Origin: Paracoccus luteus
Lineage (GTDB): Bacteria > Pseudomonadota > Alphaproteobacteria > Rhodobacterales > Rhodobacteraceae
Length of the DNA stretch: 64,000 nucleotides
Reading direction: 5' to 3'
Assembly: GCF_004522155.1 (NCBI RefSeq)
Contig: NZ_SDEA01000003.1
Coordinates: 135,413 to 199,412, forward strand
Below are positions 1-8,537 of the stretch, piece after piece (position 1 is the stretch's first letter; every line of letters starts with the position of its first letter). Made by a program: the position numbers and the translations under genes. The notes under the pieces are model-generated. The model ran no database searches, was not told the DNA's origin, and saw nothing but the letters and a program-made list of their open reading frames with translations.

Positions 1-956
1 TGGATGAACTGCTCGACCGGATAGTTGCGCCCGCCCTGCGACGCCTCGGCGTCGATCTGCACCAAGGGCGAGGGCAGCGGCATCCGGTTGTTCTGCGTCT
101 CGTTGCCGCGCAGGCGCGAGCCGACGACGATCATCAGATCGCAAGTCCTGTAAAGCTCGACCGCCTCGGGCGTCATGTTGAACGCTCCCAGCGAGGCGGG
201 GTTGTCCTCGGGCACGATGGCGCGGCCGTTGGTCGAGGTGACGGCGCCGAAGCCGCGGCGCACCAGCTCGGTCGCGGCCGCGGACGCGCCGCGCGCGCCG
301 CCGCCCAGCCACAGCATCGGGCGGCGCGCGGCCCGGACCCGCTCGGTCAGTTCGGCGATAGCCTCGTCCCCGGCGATCGGGCGCTGGACGAGGGGCGCAT
401 AGGCGCGCGCCGATCCGGCCACGGGGCTGCGCTGCACGTCCACCGGAATCTCAAGGCTGACCGGCCCCGCGGGCGCCGACAGCGCCGCCGAACAGGCCGC
501 CGTCAGCGTTCCCACCGCGCCTTGCGCGTCCCACATCCGGAAGACCGCCTTCGACACGCCCTCCAGCATCCGGGGCTGGCGCGGCACGTCGTGGATCGCG
601 GCCCGGTCGCGGTCGGCGAACTCGCGGTCCACCTGGGTGGTGATGTGCAGCAGGGACGTGCCCGCGGTCAGCGCCTCGGCCTGCCCCCCCGCCGCATTGC
701 CCGCCGCGGTGCCGGTCGAGGTCAGGCACACGCCCAGCCGGCCCGACACACGGGCATGGGCGTCGGCCATGTTCATCGCTCCGGCCTCGCCCCGCGCGGG
801 GACAAAGCGGATGCGGTCCTGGCGCGCAATTGCATCCAGGATCGGCATGTTGTGGATCGAAATCACCCCGAAAATCTCGGTGACGCCGATATCGGCCAGA
901 TAGCGGGCGATCAGGTCGCCGACCGTTTCGACTTCCAGCCGGATGTCCATTTTCAT
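1..956 (-). CDS. Thiamine pyrophosphate-dependent enzyme (acetolactate synthase/decarboxylase superfamily), partial
   Basis: The gene starts at ATG 956 behind a GAGGAA ribosome site and leaves the window at its left edge, so about 318 N-terminal residues are visible and the C-terminal TPP-binding domain is missing. The visible part has the N-terminal pyrimidine-binding domain, with the cofactor-activating glutamate at about residue 57 in RGEAGAMNMADAHAR, followed by most of the central domain. Members of this superfamily decarboxylate or condense 2-oxo acids. It is the last visible gene of a ring-oxidation operon, 11 bp after an SDR gene, so it may decarboxylate or cleave a late intermediate. 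The actual substrate cannot be read from the sequence. Confidence 0.85.
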   Translation of the reverse strand, partial: MKMDIRLEVETVGDLIARYLADIGVTEIFGVISIHNMPILDAIARQDRIRFVPARGEAGAMNMADAHARVSGRLGVCLTSTGTAAGNAAGGQAEALTAGTSLLHITTQVDREFADRDRAAIHDVPRQPRMLEGVSKAVFRMWDAQGAVGTLTAACSAALSAPAGPVSLEIPVDVQRSPVAGSARAYAPLVQRPIAGDEAIAELTERVRAARRPMLWLGGGARGASAAATELVRRGFGAVTSTNGRAIVPEDNPASLGAFNMTPEAVELYRTCDLMIVVGSRLRGNETQNNRMPLPSPLVQIDAEASQGGRNYPVEQFI

Positions 957-967
957 GTGGTTGTTCC

Positions 968-1759
968 TCAGATAAAGCGGGCCAGGCCGCCCGACACGTC
1001 GATCTGCGACCCGGTGATGTAGCTGGCGCCTCGCGACCCCAGGAAGGCGATGGCATGGGCGGCCTCCTCGGCGTCACCCAGCCGCCCAAGCGGGATTCCC
1101 TTGTCCTTCGCCAGCGCCGCATACCAGGCTTCGCGGCTGACGGATTTATCCTCTCGGTCGGCAAAGCGGCGGGTCCACTGGCCGGACCCGATCAGCCCCA
1201 GCAGGACCGAGTTCACGCGCACCTCGGGCGCCAGCTCGATCGACAGGCTCTTCAGCAGGTTCTGCACGCCCGCGCGGGCGGAAGAGGTGCAGACCATGTG
1301 CGGCTCGGGCTGGTAGGCAAGCAGGGAATTGACCGCGACAATGGCACCCCGCGCGTCGCGCAGCATGGGCAGGAAGGCACGGGCGGGCAGCACCTGGCTG
1401 AAGATCTTCAGCTCATATTCCGTCCGCCAGTCCTCGTCCGAGGTGGTGGCGAAGGTGGACTGGCGCCCCTGCCCGGCGTTGTTCACCAGAAGGTCGCAGC
1501 GGCCGAAGCGGTCCCCGACCTCGGCGGCAAAGGTGTTGACCGCCTCAGGCTCCAGCACCGACAGGGCCGAGGCCAGAACCCTGTCGTCGCCGTGGTCGCG
1601 CCGCAGGACGGCGGCGACGTCCTTCAGCCGGTCGGCGTTGCGCGCACACAAGGCGACCCGCGCCCCGCAGTCCAGCAGCAGCTTGACGGTCGCAAGTCCG
1701 ATGCCCGACGAGCCGCCGGTCACGACCGCGACCTGCCCGTTATAATCATACCGGTTCAT
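968..1759 (-). CDS. SDR family oxidoreductase (atypical active site)
   Basis: This 263-residue short-chain dehydrogenase-like protein has a Rossmann nucleotide-binding motif TGGSSGIG at residues 14-21 and an NNAG motif at 93-96. It ends with the usual SDR tail (DVSGGLARFI). The start is ATG 1759, which overlaps the stop of the preceding dioxygenase gene as ATGA; a longer open frame upstream is only overlap. Where classical SDRs have Tyr-xxx-Lys, this protein reads CTSSARAG at about 157-164, so the usual catalytic tyrosine and lysine are not in place. It may be a divergent enzyme rather than a standard diol dehydrogenase. Its place in the operon suggests work on a ring-cleavage or side-chain intermediate. 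Confidence 0.85.
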   Translation of the reverse strand: MNRYDYNGQVAVVTGGSSGIGLATVKLLLDCGARVALCARNADRLKDVAAVLRRDHGDDRVLASALSVLEPEAVNTFAAEVGDRFGRCDLLVNNAGQGRQSTFATTSDEDWRTEYELKIFSQVLPARAFLPMLRDARGAIVAVNSLLAYQPEPHMVCTSSARAGVQNLLKSLSIELAPEVRVNSVLLGLIGSGQWTRRFADREDKSVSREAWYAALAKDKGIPLGRLGDAEEAAHAIAFLGSRGASYITGSQIDVSGGLARFI

Positions 1760-2694
1760 CGGGTGGCCTCTCTGTCCATGCGGGTGGGGACCAGCTCGGG
1801 AAAGCCGGGGTCCGGGCGACCCTGCATCACGGCGCGCTGCGCGGGCGTGGGGGGGCCGGCGGTCATCCACTGGTCCATCTTCTCGGGCACGTCGCGCGGC
1901 CAGACCTGCGCCTCATGCGTGACTTCGTCGATCTGCTGCAGCTCGGAGGTGAACTCGATGACGAAGCCCGAGGGCGAGACGAAATAGGCGAACGGATTGT
2001 TGCCCGGCCCGTGGCGGCCCGGCCCCCAGCTGGGCACATGGCCCTTTTGCTTCATCCGGCCGATGGCGCGCATGAATTCATTGAGCGTCGGCACCTCGAA
2101 GGCGACATGGTTGACCGATGGGTAATGCGCGCGCACAAGCGCGATCGAATGGTGGTCGGACGAGCAGCGCAGGAAGACCATCTGGTCGGCCGAATAGTCC
2201 GACACCCGGAACCCCAGCACGCGCTCGTACCACGCCTGCACACCCTCCATGTCGGGCGTGTTCAGCACCACATGCGAGACCTTCTTGGGCATCGCCCATT
2301 CAGGCTTTTCGTCATGGCGCAGCCCGCCCGCACGGAACCGCAGCCGCCGCAGGTCCGGGTCCAGCATCTCGAAGCCGTAGCCGCCGATCCAGTCGTCGAA
2401 CCGCGCCGGTTCGCCCAGGGCGGTGCCGCCCTCCCTCAGGACCTGGGCGTGCAGCGCATCGATCGCCGCCTCGTCGGGCATGTTGAAATGGATGTGGTCG
2501 ATCCCATAGACCGGCCCGTCCTTCAGCCCGTAGAGGAACGCTTCCGGGCCCGTGCCCTTCAGCCAGGCGGCGCCGTCCTGCTGATGGGCGAGCTTCAGTC
2601 CCCACATGTCGAGGTAGAAGGGCAGCGTCGCCGCCAGCCCCGGCCCACGCATCACGATGCCCCGGAGACTGTCAACACGAACGCGCTTGTCCAT
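1756..2694 (-). CDS. Extradiol ring-cleavage dioxygenase, VOC (type I) family
   Basis: The 312-residue protein has two vicinal-oxygen-chelate modules. The second holds a complete 2-His-1-carboxylate Fe(II) set: His141 (SHVVLN), His196 (VNHVAFEV) and Glu247 (FVIEFTSE), as in 2,3-dihydroxybiphenyl 1,2-dioxygenases and catechol 2,3-dioxygenases. It should open a catechol-type ring next to the diol with O2. ATG 2694 is chosen because the open frame upstream lies inside the neighbouring hydrolase gene, whose stop is 4 bp away. A C-C bond hydrolase directly upstream in the same operon fits meta-cleavage chemistry. The substrate is unknown. Confidence 0.88.
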   Translation of the reverse strand: MDKRVRVDSLRGIVMRGPGLAATLPFYLDMWGLKLAHQQDGAAWLKGTGPEAFLYGLKDGPVYGIDHIHFNMPDEAAIDALHAQVLREGGTALGEPARFDDWIGGYGFEMLDPDLRRLRFRAGGLRHDEKPEWAMPKKVSHVVLNTPDMEGVQAWYERVLGFRVSDYSADQMVFLRCSSDHHSIALVRAHYPSVNHVAFEVPTLNEFMRAIGRMKQKGHVPSWGPGRHGPGNNPFAYFVSPSGFVIEFTSELQQIDEVTHEAQVWPRDVPEKMDQWMTAGPPTPAQRAVMQGRPDPGFPELVPTRMDREATR

Positions 2695-2698
2695 CGGG

Positions 2699-3538
2699 TT
2701 ACTCCTTGTTGGCAGCCTGCGCCGCGGCAGGCAGGGTTTCGGCAAGACTGGCCATGACCGCCCGCACGAAGGCGGCAGGAGCCTGCTGGTAAAGGGCGTG
2801 GCCCGCCTCGGGCAGTTCGACCAGCGGACCGCGCAGATGGGGCGGAATGGCGGCATGGGCGCGGCGGTTCGCCTCGGGGGGGGTGATCCTGTCCTCGGTC
2901 CCGACAATGACCGAGGCCGGGACGGCCAGCGCCGCCAGATCGTCCAGCAGCCGGCCTGACGCCAGCATCCGCCCTGCCTGCCCATATCCCGGCATCCGCA
3001 CCGCGGCCATGTTGCGCATGACCAAGCCCGCAACTTCGGGATTGCGTTCGGGCTGATGAACCAGACGGGGCGCGCGGTCAGCGGCAAAGGCCGCGGGGCC
3101 GAGCCGTTCCAGATCGTCGATCCGCGCCTGCGCCGCCTCTGAAAGCGGTTCGCCCGGCCGGACCCCGTGCCCGAGCGCGCAGGAGGCCAGCACCAGTGCC
3201 CCGGCCCGATCCGGCCAGCGCCGCGCAAAGGCTGCCGCCATCAGCGTCCCCAGCGAATGGCCCAGGATGATCGCCCGCCCGATGCCCAGCCGGTCCAGAA
3301 GCCCGGCCAGCGCCGCGGCGTAGTCACCTGCGACCGGCCAGTCGGCAGCCAGCGCGGCCGAGCCGCCATAGCCCGGCGCATCCCAGGCGATCACCCGCAG
3401 GTCCGCCGGCAGATGGGGCAACAGCCCGGCAAAGCCCGACGCGTTCGAGCCGATCCCGTGCAGCAGGACCAGCGGCACACCCGTCCCCGGACGGTCCAGG
3501 CAGGCCACGGGGCCGGATATGGCGCGCAGGAATCCCAT
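2699..3538 (-). CDS. Alpha/beta hydrolase (meta-cleavage C-C hydrolase-like)
   Basis: The 279-residue alpha/beta-fold hydrolase has an HGIG oxyanion motif near residue 27, a nucleophile elbow GHSLG with Ser95, a probable acid in VGTEDRITPP and a histidine in PEAGHALYQQ. It resembles MhpC/BphD-type hydrolases, which split the dienoic acid made by extradiol cleavage, although esterase activity is also possible. It sits between an SDR gene, overlapping as TGATG at 3536-3540, and the extradiol dioxygenase gene. Translational coupling across the operon is therefore likely. Confidence 0.85.
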   Translation of the reverse strand: MGFLRAISGPVACLDRPGTGVPLVLLHGIGSNASGFAGLLPHLPADLRVIAWDAPGYGGSAALAADWPVAGDYAAALAGLLDRLGIGRAIILGHSLGTLMAAAFARRWPDRAGALVLASCALGHGVRPGEPLSEAAQARIDDLERLGPAAFAADRAPRLVHQPERNPEVAGLVMRNMAAVRMPGYGQAGRMLASGRLLDDLAALAVPASVIVGTEDRITPPEANRRAHAAIPPHLRGPLVELPEAGHALYQQAPAAFVRAVMASLAETLPAAAQAANKE

Positions 3539-4278
3539 CAGTTGAACCAGAAGCCGTTGTTGACGGGCAGGGTCTGCCCGGTCAGGGTCAGCGCGTCCTC
3601 GCTCAGCAGGAAGGCGACGGTGCCGGTGATGTCGTCGGGGGACTGAGGGCCGGGGACCGCGCGCCCTTCCTCATACAGGCGGTGACGCGCCTCGGGCACG
3701 TATCCGGTGCTTTCGGTCGTCAGGATCCCGGGCGCGACCGCCGTGACGCCGATCCGGTCGGGGCCAAGCTCGCGCGCATAGGACCGCGTCATCGCCATCA
3801 CCGCGCCCTTCGAGGCGGTGTAGGCCATCAACCGCGGCGCGCCCCAAAGCGCCGTGTCCGAGGCCAGGTTGACGACCCGCCCCGACCCGGAGGCCCTGAG
3901 CAGCGGCACCAATGCCCGCGTCGCCAGCCAGGTGCCGCGGACATTGACCCGCATCACCCTGTCCCAGACGTCGATGTCGATCTGGTCGTGGGGGATGCCG
4001 CCGATTCCGGTGGCGATCGCGCCATTGTTGACCAGTCCATGCAGCAGCCCGCCGGTCTGCCGGCCGACTTCGGCCGCCATCGCCTCGATCGACTCCGGCT
4101 CGCCCAGATCAAGCGGAACGAAGGATGCCCCAAGCCGCTCGGCCACGGCGCGGCCCTCCTCCGCGAGCACGTCGGCGAGGATCAGCCGCGCACCCGCATC
4201 GGCCAGCCGCGCGGCGATTCTTTCGCCCAGGCCGCGCGCGGCGCCGGTGACGACGATATGACGGCCGTCCAGCGTCAT
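3538..4278 (-). CDS. SDR family oxidoreductase (possible cis-dihydrodiol dehydrogenase)
   Basis: This 246-residue classical SDR has the cofactor motif TGAARGLG at residues 11-18, LVNNGA for the NNAG motif, a serine in NLASDTALWG and an intact YTASK catalytic Tyr-xxx-Lys. The start is ATG 4278, overlapping the Rieske gene stop as ATGA. Immediate coupling to a Rieske oxygenase suggests that it oxidises a cis-dihydrodiol to a catechol, the standard partner step. A different alcohol substrate cannot be excluded. Unlike the second SDR of this operon, its active site is complete. Confidence 0.87.
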   Translation of the reverse strand: MTLDGRHIVVTGAARGLGERIAARLADAGARLILADVLAEEGRAVAERLGASFVPLDLGEPESIEAMAAEVGRQTGGLLHGLVNNGAIATGIGGIPHDQIDIDVWDRVMRVNVRGTWLATRALVPLLRASGSGRVVNLASDTALWGAPRLMAYTASKGAVMAMTRSYARELGPDRIGVTAVAPGILTTESTGYVPEARHRLYEEGRAVPGPQSPDDITGTVAFLLSEDALTLTGQTLPVNNGFWFN

Positions 4279-5309
4279 TCCGCCGCCATCCTTGCCGCTT
4301 CGGCCTCGATCTGGCCCTTGGCCGCGCGGGTCAGGATCTGGCGGATGCGGCTGACGCCCAGGTCGTGCTGATAAAGCATCTCGCGCTTGCGGGCGTCGTC
4401 GGGCATGCCTTCCAGCATCACGCGGTCCTGCTCCAGCACGTTCCAGTGGTTTTCCTCGAGTTGCGCGCGATACAGGAACCGCCAGCTTTCCCGCGCGGTC
4501 CCCGTCACCTGGCGCAACCGCCAGAAGAAGACCTTGCAGCTGTGGGCATCGACCGGCAGCACGAATCCCACGATCCGCATGTTGCCCCCGGGCCCCGCAG
4601 CAGGCGGATAGGGAATGTCGAGATAACAGAAGATGTTGCCGGGATGGACTTCGAACTCGGTCCAGTCGAAGTTCGCGCCGACCTGTCCCACGCGCGAGAC
4701 GCGGAACCCTTCCTCGGTCTTGTTCAGTTCGATCAGATCCTGCTTGGACCCGAAGGCGAGCGTGAAGCTTTCCGAATGCAGATAGCAGCCGTGCATCGGG
4801 TCGGCGAGGTTGTCCACCGCATAGCGATAGTTGCAGTTCCAGACCGAGGTGCACAGGAAACCGGTCCAGTCGTCCGAGGTCAGCTCCCTAGGCATGACCA
4901 GCTCGGGGGGTTCGGGCTGCTCGACCGAAGGGACATAGACGAACACGCAGTCGCTGTGTTCGGTCACGGCAAAGCTGTCCAGCGCCTTGCGTCCCTCCAG
5001 CGCGCATTCCGGCATCGCCGGGACGCGCTGGACGACGCCCTCGCCATCCACGACCACGCCATGATAGCGGCAGGCGATGTTGCCGTCGTGGATCTCGCCA
5101 TAGGACAGCGGCGCGCCGCGATGGGGGCAGAAATCCTCGATGCACCGGATCTTGCCGCCGCCCTCGCGCCACAGCACGACCTTGCGGCCCAGAACGACGG
5201 CGCCATAAGGGACGCTGGTCCTGATTTCGACGGACTTGGCGACCGGATACCATTGGCCCAGCAGCCCCGTGTTCACGCGTTCTTCGATCAGGGTCTTCTT
5301 GTCGATCAT
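4275..5309 (-). CDS. Rieske [2Fe-2S] non-heme iron aromatic oxygenase, terminal component
   Basis: The 344-residue protein has an N-terminal Rieske domain with Cys61-x-His63 and Cys80-x2-His83, spaced by 16 residues. The catalytic domain has a bridging Asp170 and the iron ligands His173 and His178 (DPMHGCYLH), with Asp295 (LEQD) as the likely third ligand. The length and layout match single-subunit ring-hydroxylating or demethylating oxygenases of the VanA/DdmC kind. No ferredoxin or reductase gene is visible nearby, so electrons must come from a partner encoded elsewhere. It follows the ABC importer by 52 bp and is coupled to an SDR gene. Confidence 0.93.
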   Translation of the reverse strand: MIDKKTLIEERVNTGLLGQWYPVAKSVEIRTSVPYGAVVLGRKVVLWREGGGKIRCIEDFCPHRGAPLSYGEIHDGNIACRYHGVVVDGEGVVQRVPAMPECALEGRKALDSFAVTEHSDCVFVYVPSVEQPEPPELVMPRELTSDDWTGFLCTSVWNCNYRYAVDNLADPMHGCYLHSESFTLAFGSKQDLIELNKTEEGFRVSRVGQVGANFDWTEFEVHPGNIFCYLDIPYPPAAGPGGNMRIVGFVLPVDAHSCKVFFWRLRQVTGTARESWRFLYRAQLEENHWNVLEQDRVMLEGMPDDARKREMLYQHDLGVSRIRQILTRAAKGQIEAEAARMAAE

Positions 5310-5361
5310 GACTGGATTTCCTCTGGAGTCGGGAGGGGGGTTCCGTGGCGGGCGGCTGCCT

Positions 5362-6189
5362 TTAGCCGTGCGCCTTGGGGATGTAGTGCAGGGCCCGCGT
5401 CTCGATGCGTTCCAGGACGAGGTAGAGCACGAAGCCGATCAGGGTCAGCAGGATGATCGCGTTGAAGACCATCGCCGCATTGGCCTGGCCGCCGCCATAG
5501 GCGATGAGATAGCCAAGCCCGGTGCTGCCGCCGACAAGCTCGCCGACCGTCACCCCGATCACCGCCAGCGTCGAGGCGATGCGCAGGCCGGCCATCAGGT
5601 TCGGCAGGGTCGAGGGCATCTCGACCTTGCGGAATATCTGCCAGCGGTTCAGCGAATAGGCGCGGGCCAGGTTGACCAGGTCGCGGTCCACGGTGCGCAT
5701 CGCCTGCAGCACGTTCACCAGCACCGGAAAGAACACGATCAGCACGGTGACCAGCAGCTTGGGCATCGCGTTATAGCCGAACCACATGATGAACAGCGGC
5801 GCGAAGGCGACCTTGGGCGCGATCTGAAGCCCCAGGATATAGGGCGACAGCACCTTCTCCCAAAAGGGAGACATGCCGAGCAGATAGCCGATCGCCGCCC
5901 CCAGCGCCGAGCCGATGAGAAAGCCGATCACCGTGTAGACCGCGGTCGAAAGCGTGTGGCCGACCAGCCCTTCGGAAGCGAACATCCGCGCCAGTTCCGA
6001 AAGGCACTGCGACAATGTCGGGATGATATAGCGCGGGATGTCCAGCAGCGGCGGCAGGAACTGCCAGGCCAGCAGCAGCAGCGTCAGGATGGTCAGGGAA
6101 ACCCCCGCCTGCAGCCGGCGTTCGATCGCTGCCGGGTTGATCGGGGGAACGCGGACCCGTCGGTCGGTCTGTTGCACGGCGTGGGTCAC
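5362..6189 (-). CDS. ABC transporter permease, NitT/TauT (SsuC/TauC) family
   Basis: The 275-residue integral membrane protein has about six hydrophobic segments. It carries the family EAA-type cytoplasmic loop around ALQAMRTVDRDLVNLARAYS and the conserved end GGSTGLGYLIAYGGGQAN. It forms the channel of a binding-protein-dependent importer together with the adjacent ATPase and periplasmic protein. The start ATG 6189 overlaps the binding-protein stop as ATGA. NitT/TauT importers carry small anions such as sulfonates and aromatic acids, and the adjacent oxygenase genes favour an aromatic acid here, as an inference. Confidence 0.9.
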   Translation of the reverse strand: MTHAVQQTDRRVRVPPINPAAIERRLQAGVSLTILTLLLLAWQFLPPLLDIPRYIIPTLSQCLSELARMFASEGLVGHTLSTAVYTVIGFLIGSALGAAIGYLLGMSPFWEKVLSPYILGLQIAPKVAFAPLFIMWFGYNAMPKLLVTVLIVFFPVLVNVLQAMRTVDRDLVNLARAYSLNRWQIFRKVEMPSTLPNLMAGLRIASTLAVIGVTVGELVGGSTGLGYLIAYGGGQANAAMVFNAIILLTLIGFVLYLVLERIETRALHYIPKAHG

Positions 6190-7175
6190 TGGACGAACTC
6201 GTTGGTATAGAGGTCATCGGCGGGCACGGCGGTCTGGACGATGCCGTGATCGACATAGAACTTCTGGACTGCCGTCAGCCGCTCGGGATCGAAGCTGCCG
6301 AGCGGCTGGCCCTCCTTCGCGGGATAGACCTTGGTGGCATAGTCGCGCAGGATCGCCTCGACCTCGGCCTCCTTGCCAGCCTGCTGCGGGACAAAGCTCA
6401 CGAACTCTGCGGCCGCCCGGGCGGGGTCGGCCCGGATGTCCCGGACGGCGTGCAGCACCGCACCGACAAAGCCGCGCACGACTTCGGGCCGGTCGGCGAT
6501 GGTCTTGTCCGAGGCGATGATCGCCTGCGCCATGGCCGGGAAGATCTGGTCCACCGGCATCTGCTCCATCTCGACGCCGGCCGCCTCGATCGCCGGAACC
6601 CATTCCGGCACGCCCGAAATGCCGTCGAGATCGCCCGAGATGGACAGTTGCACGAGGCCGCCGGGACCGACTGCCTGGATCTGCACGTCATCCTTGGTCA
6701 GCCCGACCGAGGACAGGGCGCCCAGCAGGTTGTAATAGGTGGTGTCCTGGTAGGACATCACCCCGATCCGCTTGCCCTTGAAATCCTGGGGGCCGGTGAT
6801 GCCGCTGTCCTTGCGCCAGGCAAGCTGCGTCAGGCCATGCCCGCCCAGCAGCGCCACGCCCTTGACGTCAAGGCCGTTGGCGCGCACCACGATCGGCGTG
6901 TCCCCGATCCCGCCGCCCAGATCGGCGTTGCCGACGGCCACCTGCGTGGCGACATCCGCCCCGCCCTTGCCCACGCGGAACGTCACGTCCAGCCCGGCAT
7001 CCTTGAAATAGCCCTTCCCCTGGGCCAGCTGGAAAGGCGCGAAGGCGGGCAGGAACTCGGGGGCGGGGAACAGATAGGTGACGGCCTCCTGCGCCTGCAG
7101 CGCGATTGCCGATGCGAAGGTCGAGACGGCAAAGGCCGCCGAGAACAGGGTCGTCTTCATGGCATTCCTTTTCAT
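6186..7175 (-). CDS. ABC transporter substrate-binding protein, NMT1/SsuA-like
   Basis: The 329-residue exported protein has an N-terminal signal peptide ending near ASAIALQAQ. It is followed by a periplasmic-binding fold of the NMT1/THI5/SsuA type: FQLAQGKGYFKDAGLDVTF, then VGNADLGGG and GKRIGVMSYQD. It should capture the imported compound in the periplasm and deliver it to the permease. The reading frame has two nearby ATG codons; 7175 overlaps the ATPase stop as TGATG, while 7160 would leave a slightly shorter leader. Both keep the signal peptide. Confidence 0.9.
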   Translation of the reverse strand: MKRNAMKTTLFSAAFAVSTFASAIALQAQEAVTYLFPAPEFLPAFAPFQLAQGKGYFKDAGLDVTFRVGKGGADVATQVAVGNADLGGGIGDTPIVVRANGLDVKGVALLGGHGLTQLAWRKDSGITGPQDFKGKRIGVMSYQDTTYYNLLGALSSVGLTKDDVQIQAVGPGGLVQLSISGDLDGISGVPEWVPAIEAAGVEMEQMPVDQIFPAMAQAIIASDKTIADRPEVVRGFVGAVLHAVRDIRADPARAAAEFVSFVPQQAGKEAEVEAILRDYATKVYPAKEGQPLGSFDPERLTAVQKFYVDHGIVQTAVPADDLYTNEFVQ

Positions 7176-7954
7176 CAGGCGTTGGCCTTCTCTTCCAGTT
7201 TGAGAAGCGCGAAGATCTGCGCGGCATAGCCCGCGACCTCTTTCATCTTGCGTCGCTTCAACGGCTCGTCACGGTGGGGCAGATCGACCCGGATTTCGGA
7301 AATGACCGTGCCGGGACGTTCGGACAGCACAAGGATGCGGTCCGACATCAGCACCGCCTCGGCCAGATCGTGGGTGATCAGCAGCGTGGTCTTGCGCTGC
7401 TCGGCGATGACCTTGGCGAAGCTGTTCTGGATCAGAAGCTTCGTCTGCGCGTCGAGAGCCGAGAAGGGCTCGTCCAGCAGGATGATCTCGGGGTCGATGG
7501 CCAGGGTCCGGGCCAGCGCCGCGCGCTGCCGCATACCCCCCGACAGTTGATAGGGATACTGGTGCTCGAACCCTTCCAGATGGCAGTGGGCCAGCTCTTC
7601 CATCGCCCGGCGACGCCGCGCCGCCTTTTCCACGCCCCGCGATTCAAGCCCGAACTCGACGTTCGACACGATGTCGCGCCAGGGCAGCAGCAGATCCTTT
7701 TGCAGCATGAAGCCGACATGCGGGTTGGGACCGTTCACCGGCTCTCCCGAGACCAGCACTTCGCCCTCGGAGGGACTGTAGAGGCCGGCGGTCATGCTGA
7801 GGATGGTGGACTTGCCGCAGCCCGAGGGGCCGACCACCGAGACGAACTCGCCTTCGTTGACGACGAAGCTCACGCCGCTGACCGCCGTCACCTCGCCCCG
7901 CGTCACTGTGGGGAAGCGCTTGCTGACCTGGCGGAACTCAAGCGCCATAGCCAT
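7175..7954 (-). CDS. ABC transporter ATP-binding protein, NitT/TauT (SsuB/TauB) family
   Basis: The 259-residue ATPase has Walker A GPSGCGKST at residues 42-50, the signature LSGGMRQRAALART, Walker B IILLDEPFSALD and the switch histidine in LLITHDLAEA. It powers the importer formed with the next two genes of the operon. Its start lies inside the preceding small gene (17-bp overlap), which suggests coupled translation. Confidence 0.92.
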   Translation of the reverse strand: MAMALEFRQVSKRFPTVTRGEVTAVSGVSFVVNEGEFVSVVGPSGCGKSTILSMTAGLYSPSEGEVLVSGEPVNGPNPHVGFMLQKDLLLPWRDIVSNVEFGLESRGVEKAARRRRAMEELAHCHLEGFEHQYPYQLSGGMRQRAALARTLAIDPEIILLDEPFSALDAQTKLLIQNSFAKVIAEQRKTTLLITHDLAEAVLMSDRILVLSERPGTVISEIRVDLPHRDEPLKRRKMKEVAGYAAQIFALLKLEEKANA

Positions 7955-8240
7955 GCTCGCGATAGGCGGCGTCGAGATCGGCGTTGATCGCCGCCAGCTC
8001 CTGCCGCAGCAGCGCCTCGTCCCAGTCGGTCCGGCCGGACACCGGCGCCACGACGCGGCGCGCCGCCAATCCGGCCGCGACCGCGCCGAAATCCTGTGTG
8101 CCCTCGCCGAACACCGCCATCAGCGCATCCTTCAGCGCCGTTTCAGTGCCGGTCAGGGGTCGGCCCAGGCTTTGATGGGCCAGAGCCGGCCGGCTCGTAT
8201 CCGCTGCCCGCCGAGACAGGCGATCCTTGAAGACGTCCAT
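7938..8240 (-). CDS. Small protein at the head of the catabolic operon
   Basis: This is a 100-residue protein whose start at ATG 8240 is supported by the strong ribosome site GGGAGGGGAGA directly upstream. The C-terminal half is charged and helical in appearance (DWDEALLRQELAAINADLDA). From memory it resembles small helix-turn-helix-like proteins that occur beside Rieske oxygenase genes, but the family cannot be confirmed from the sequence alone. As the first gene of the unit it could be a regulator or an accessory factor. There is no signal peptide and no membrane segment. Confidence 0.65.
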   Translation of the reverse strand: MDVFKDRLSRRAADTSRPALAHQSLGRPLTGTETALKDALMAVFGEGTQDFGAVAAGLAARRVVAPVSGRTDWDEALLRQELAAINADLDAAYREHGYGA

Positions 8241-8296
8241 TCTCCCCTCCCGTTCTCTCCTGATGCCAAAGGCGAGCCGAAACGTCAGAGCCTTTG

Positions 8297-8320
8297 GTTC
8301 ATTTTTGAACTTTATGTTCA
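8297..8320. promoter_or_regulatory. Operator-like element 1
   Basis: A 24-bp element begins with the perfect inverted repeat GTTCA-N4-TGAAC (8297-8310) and ends with TGTTCA (8315-8320). It lies 57 bp upstream of the leftward catabolic operon start. A second copy near the IclR gene has the same length and the same ends, as expected for a regulator that controls both promoters. Confidence 0.6.
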
Positions 8321-8537
8321 CAGTAGAGCGTCAGCGCGCCGACCTGTCAACAAATCCTGTGGTCCGCGACGCATTTTTGCTTTTCTGAGGGGGAAAGTTG
8401 GGCGCGGCGCTGACCTGCGGCGTTGCGTCGCACGCGGGACTGATCGGCCAACCTGCGGACGTGCTTTGCATTTTTGAAGGGCTTGCCAGCGTGAAGGACA
8501 GCAACGGCACGGACATCTTGCCTCTGCGACAGAAGCT

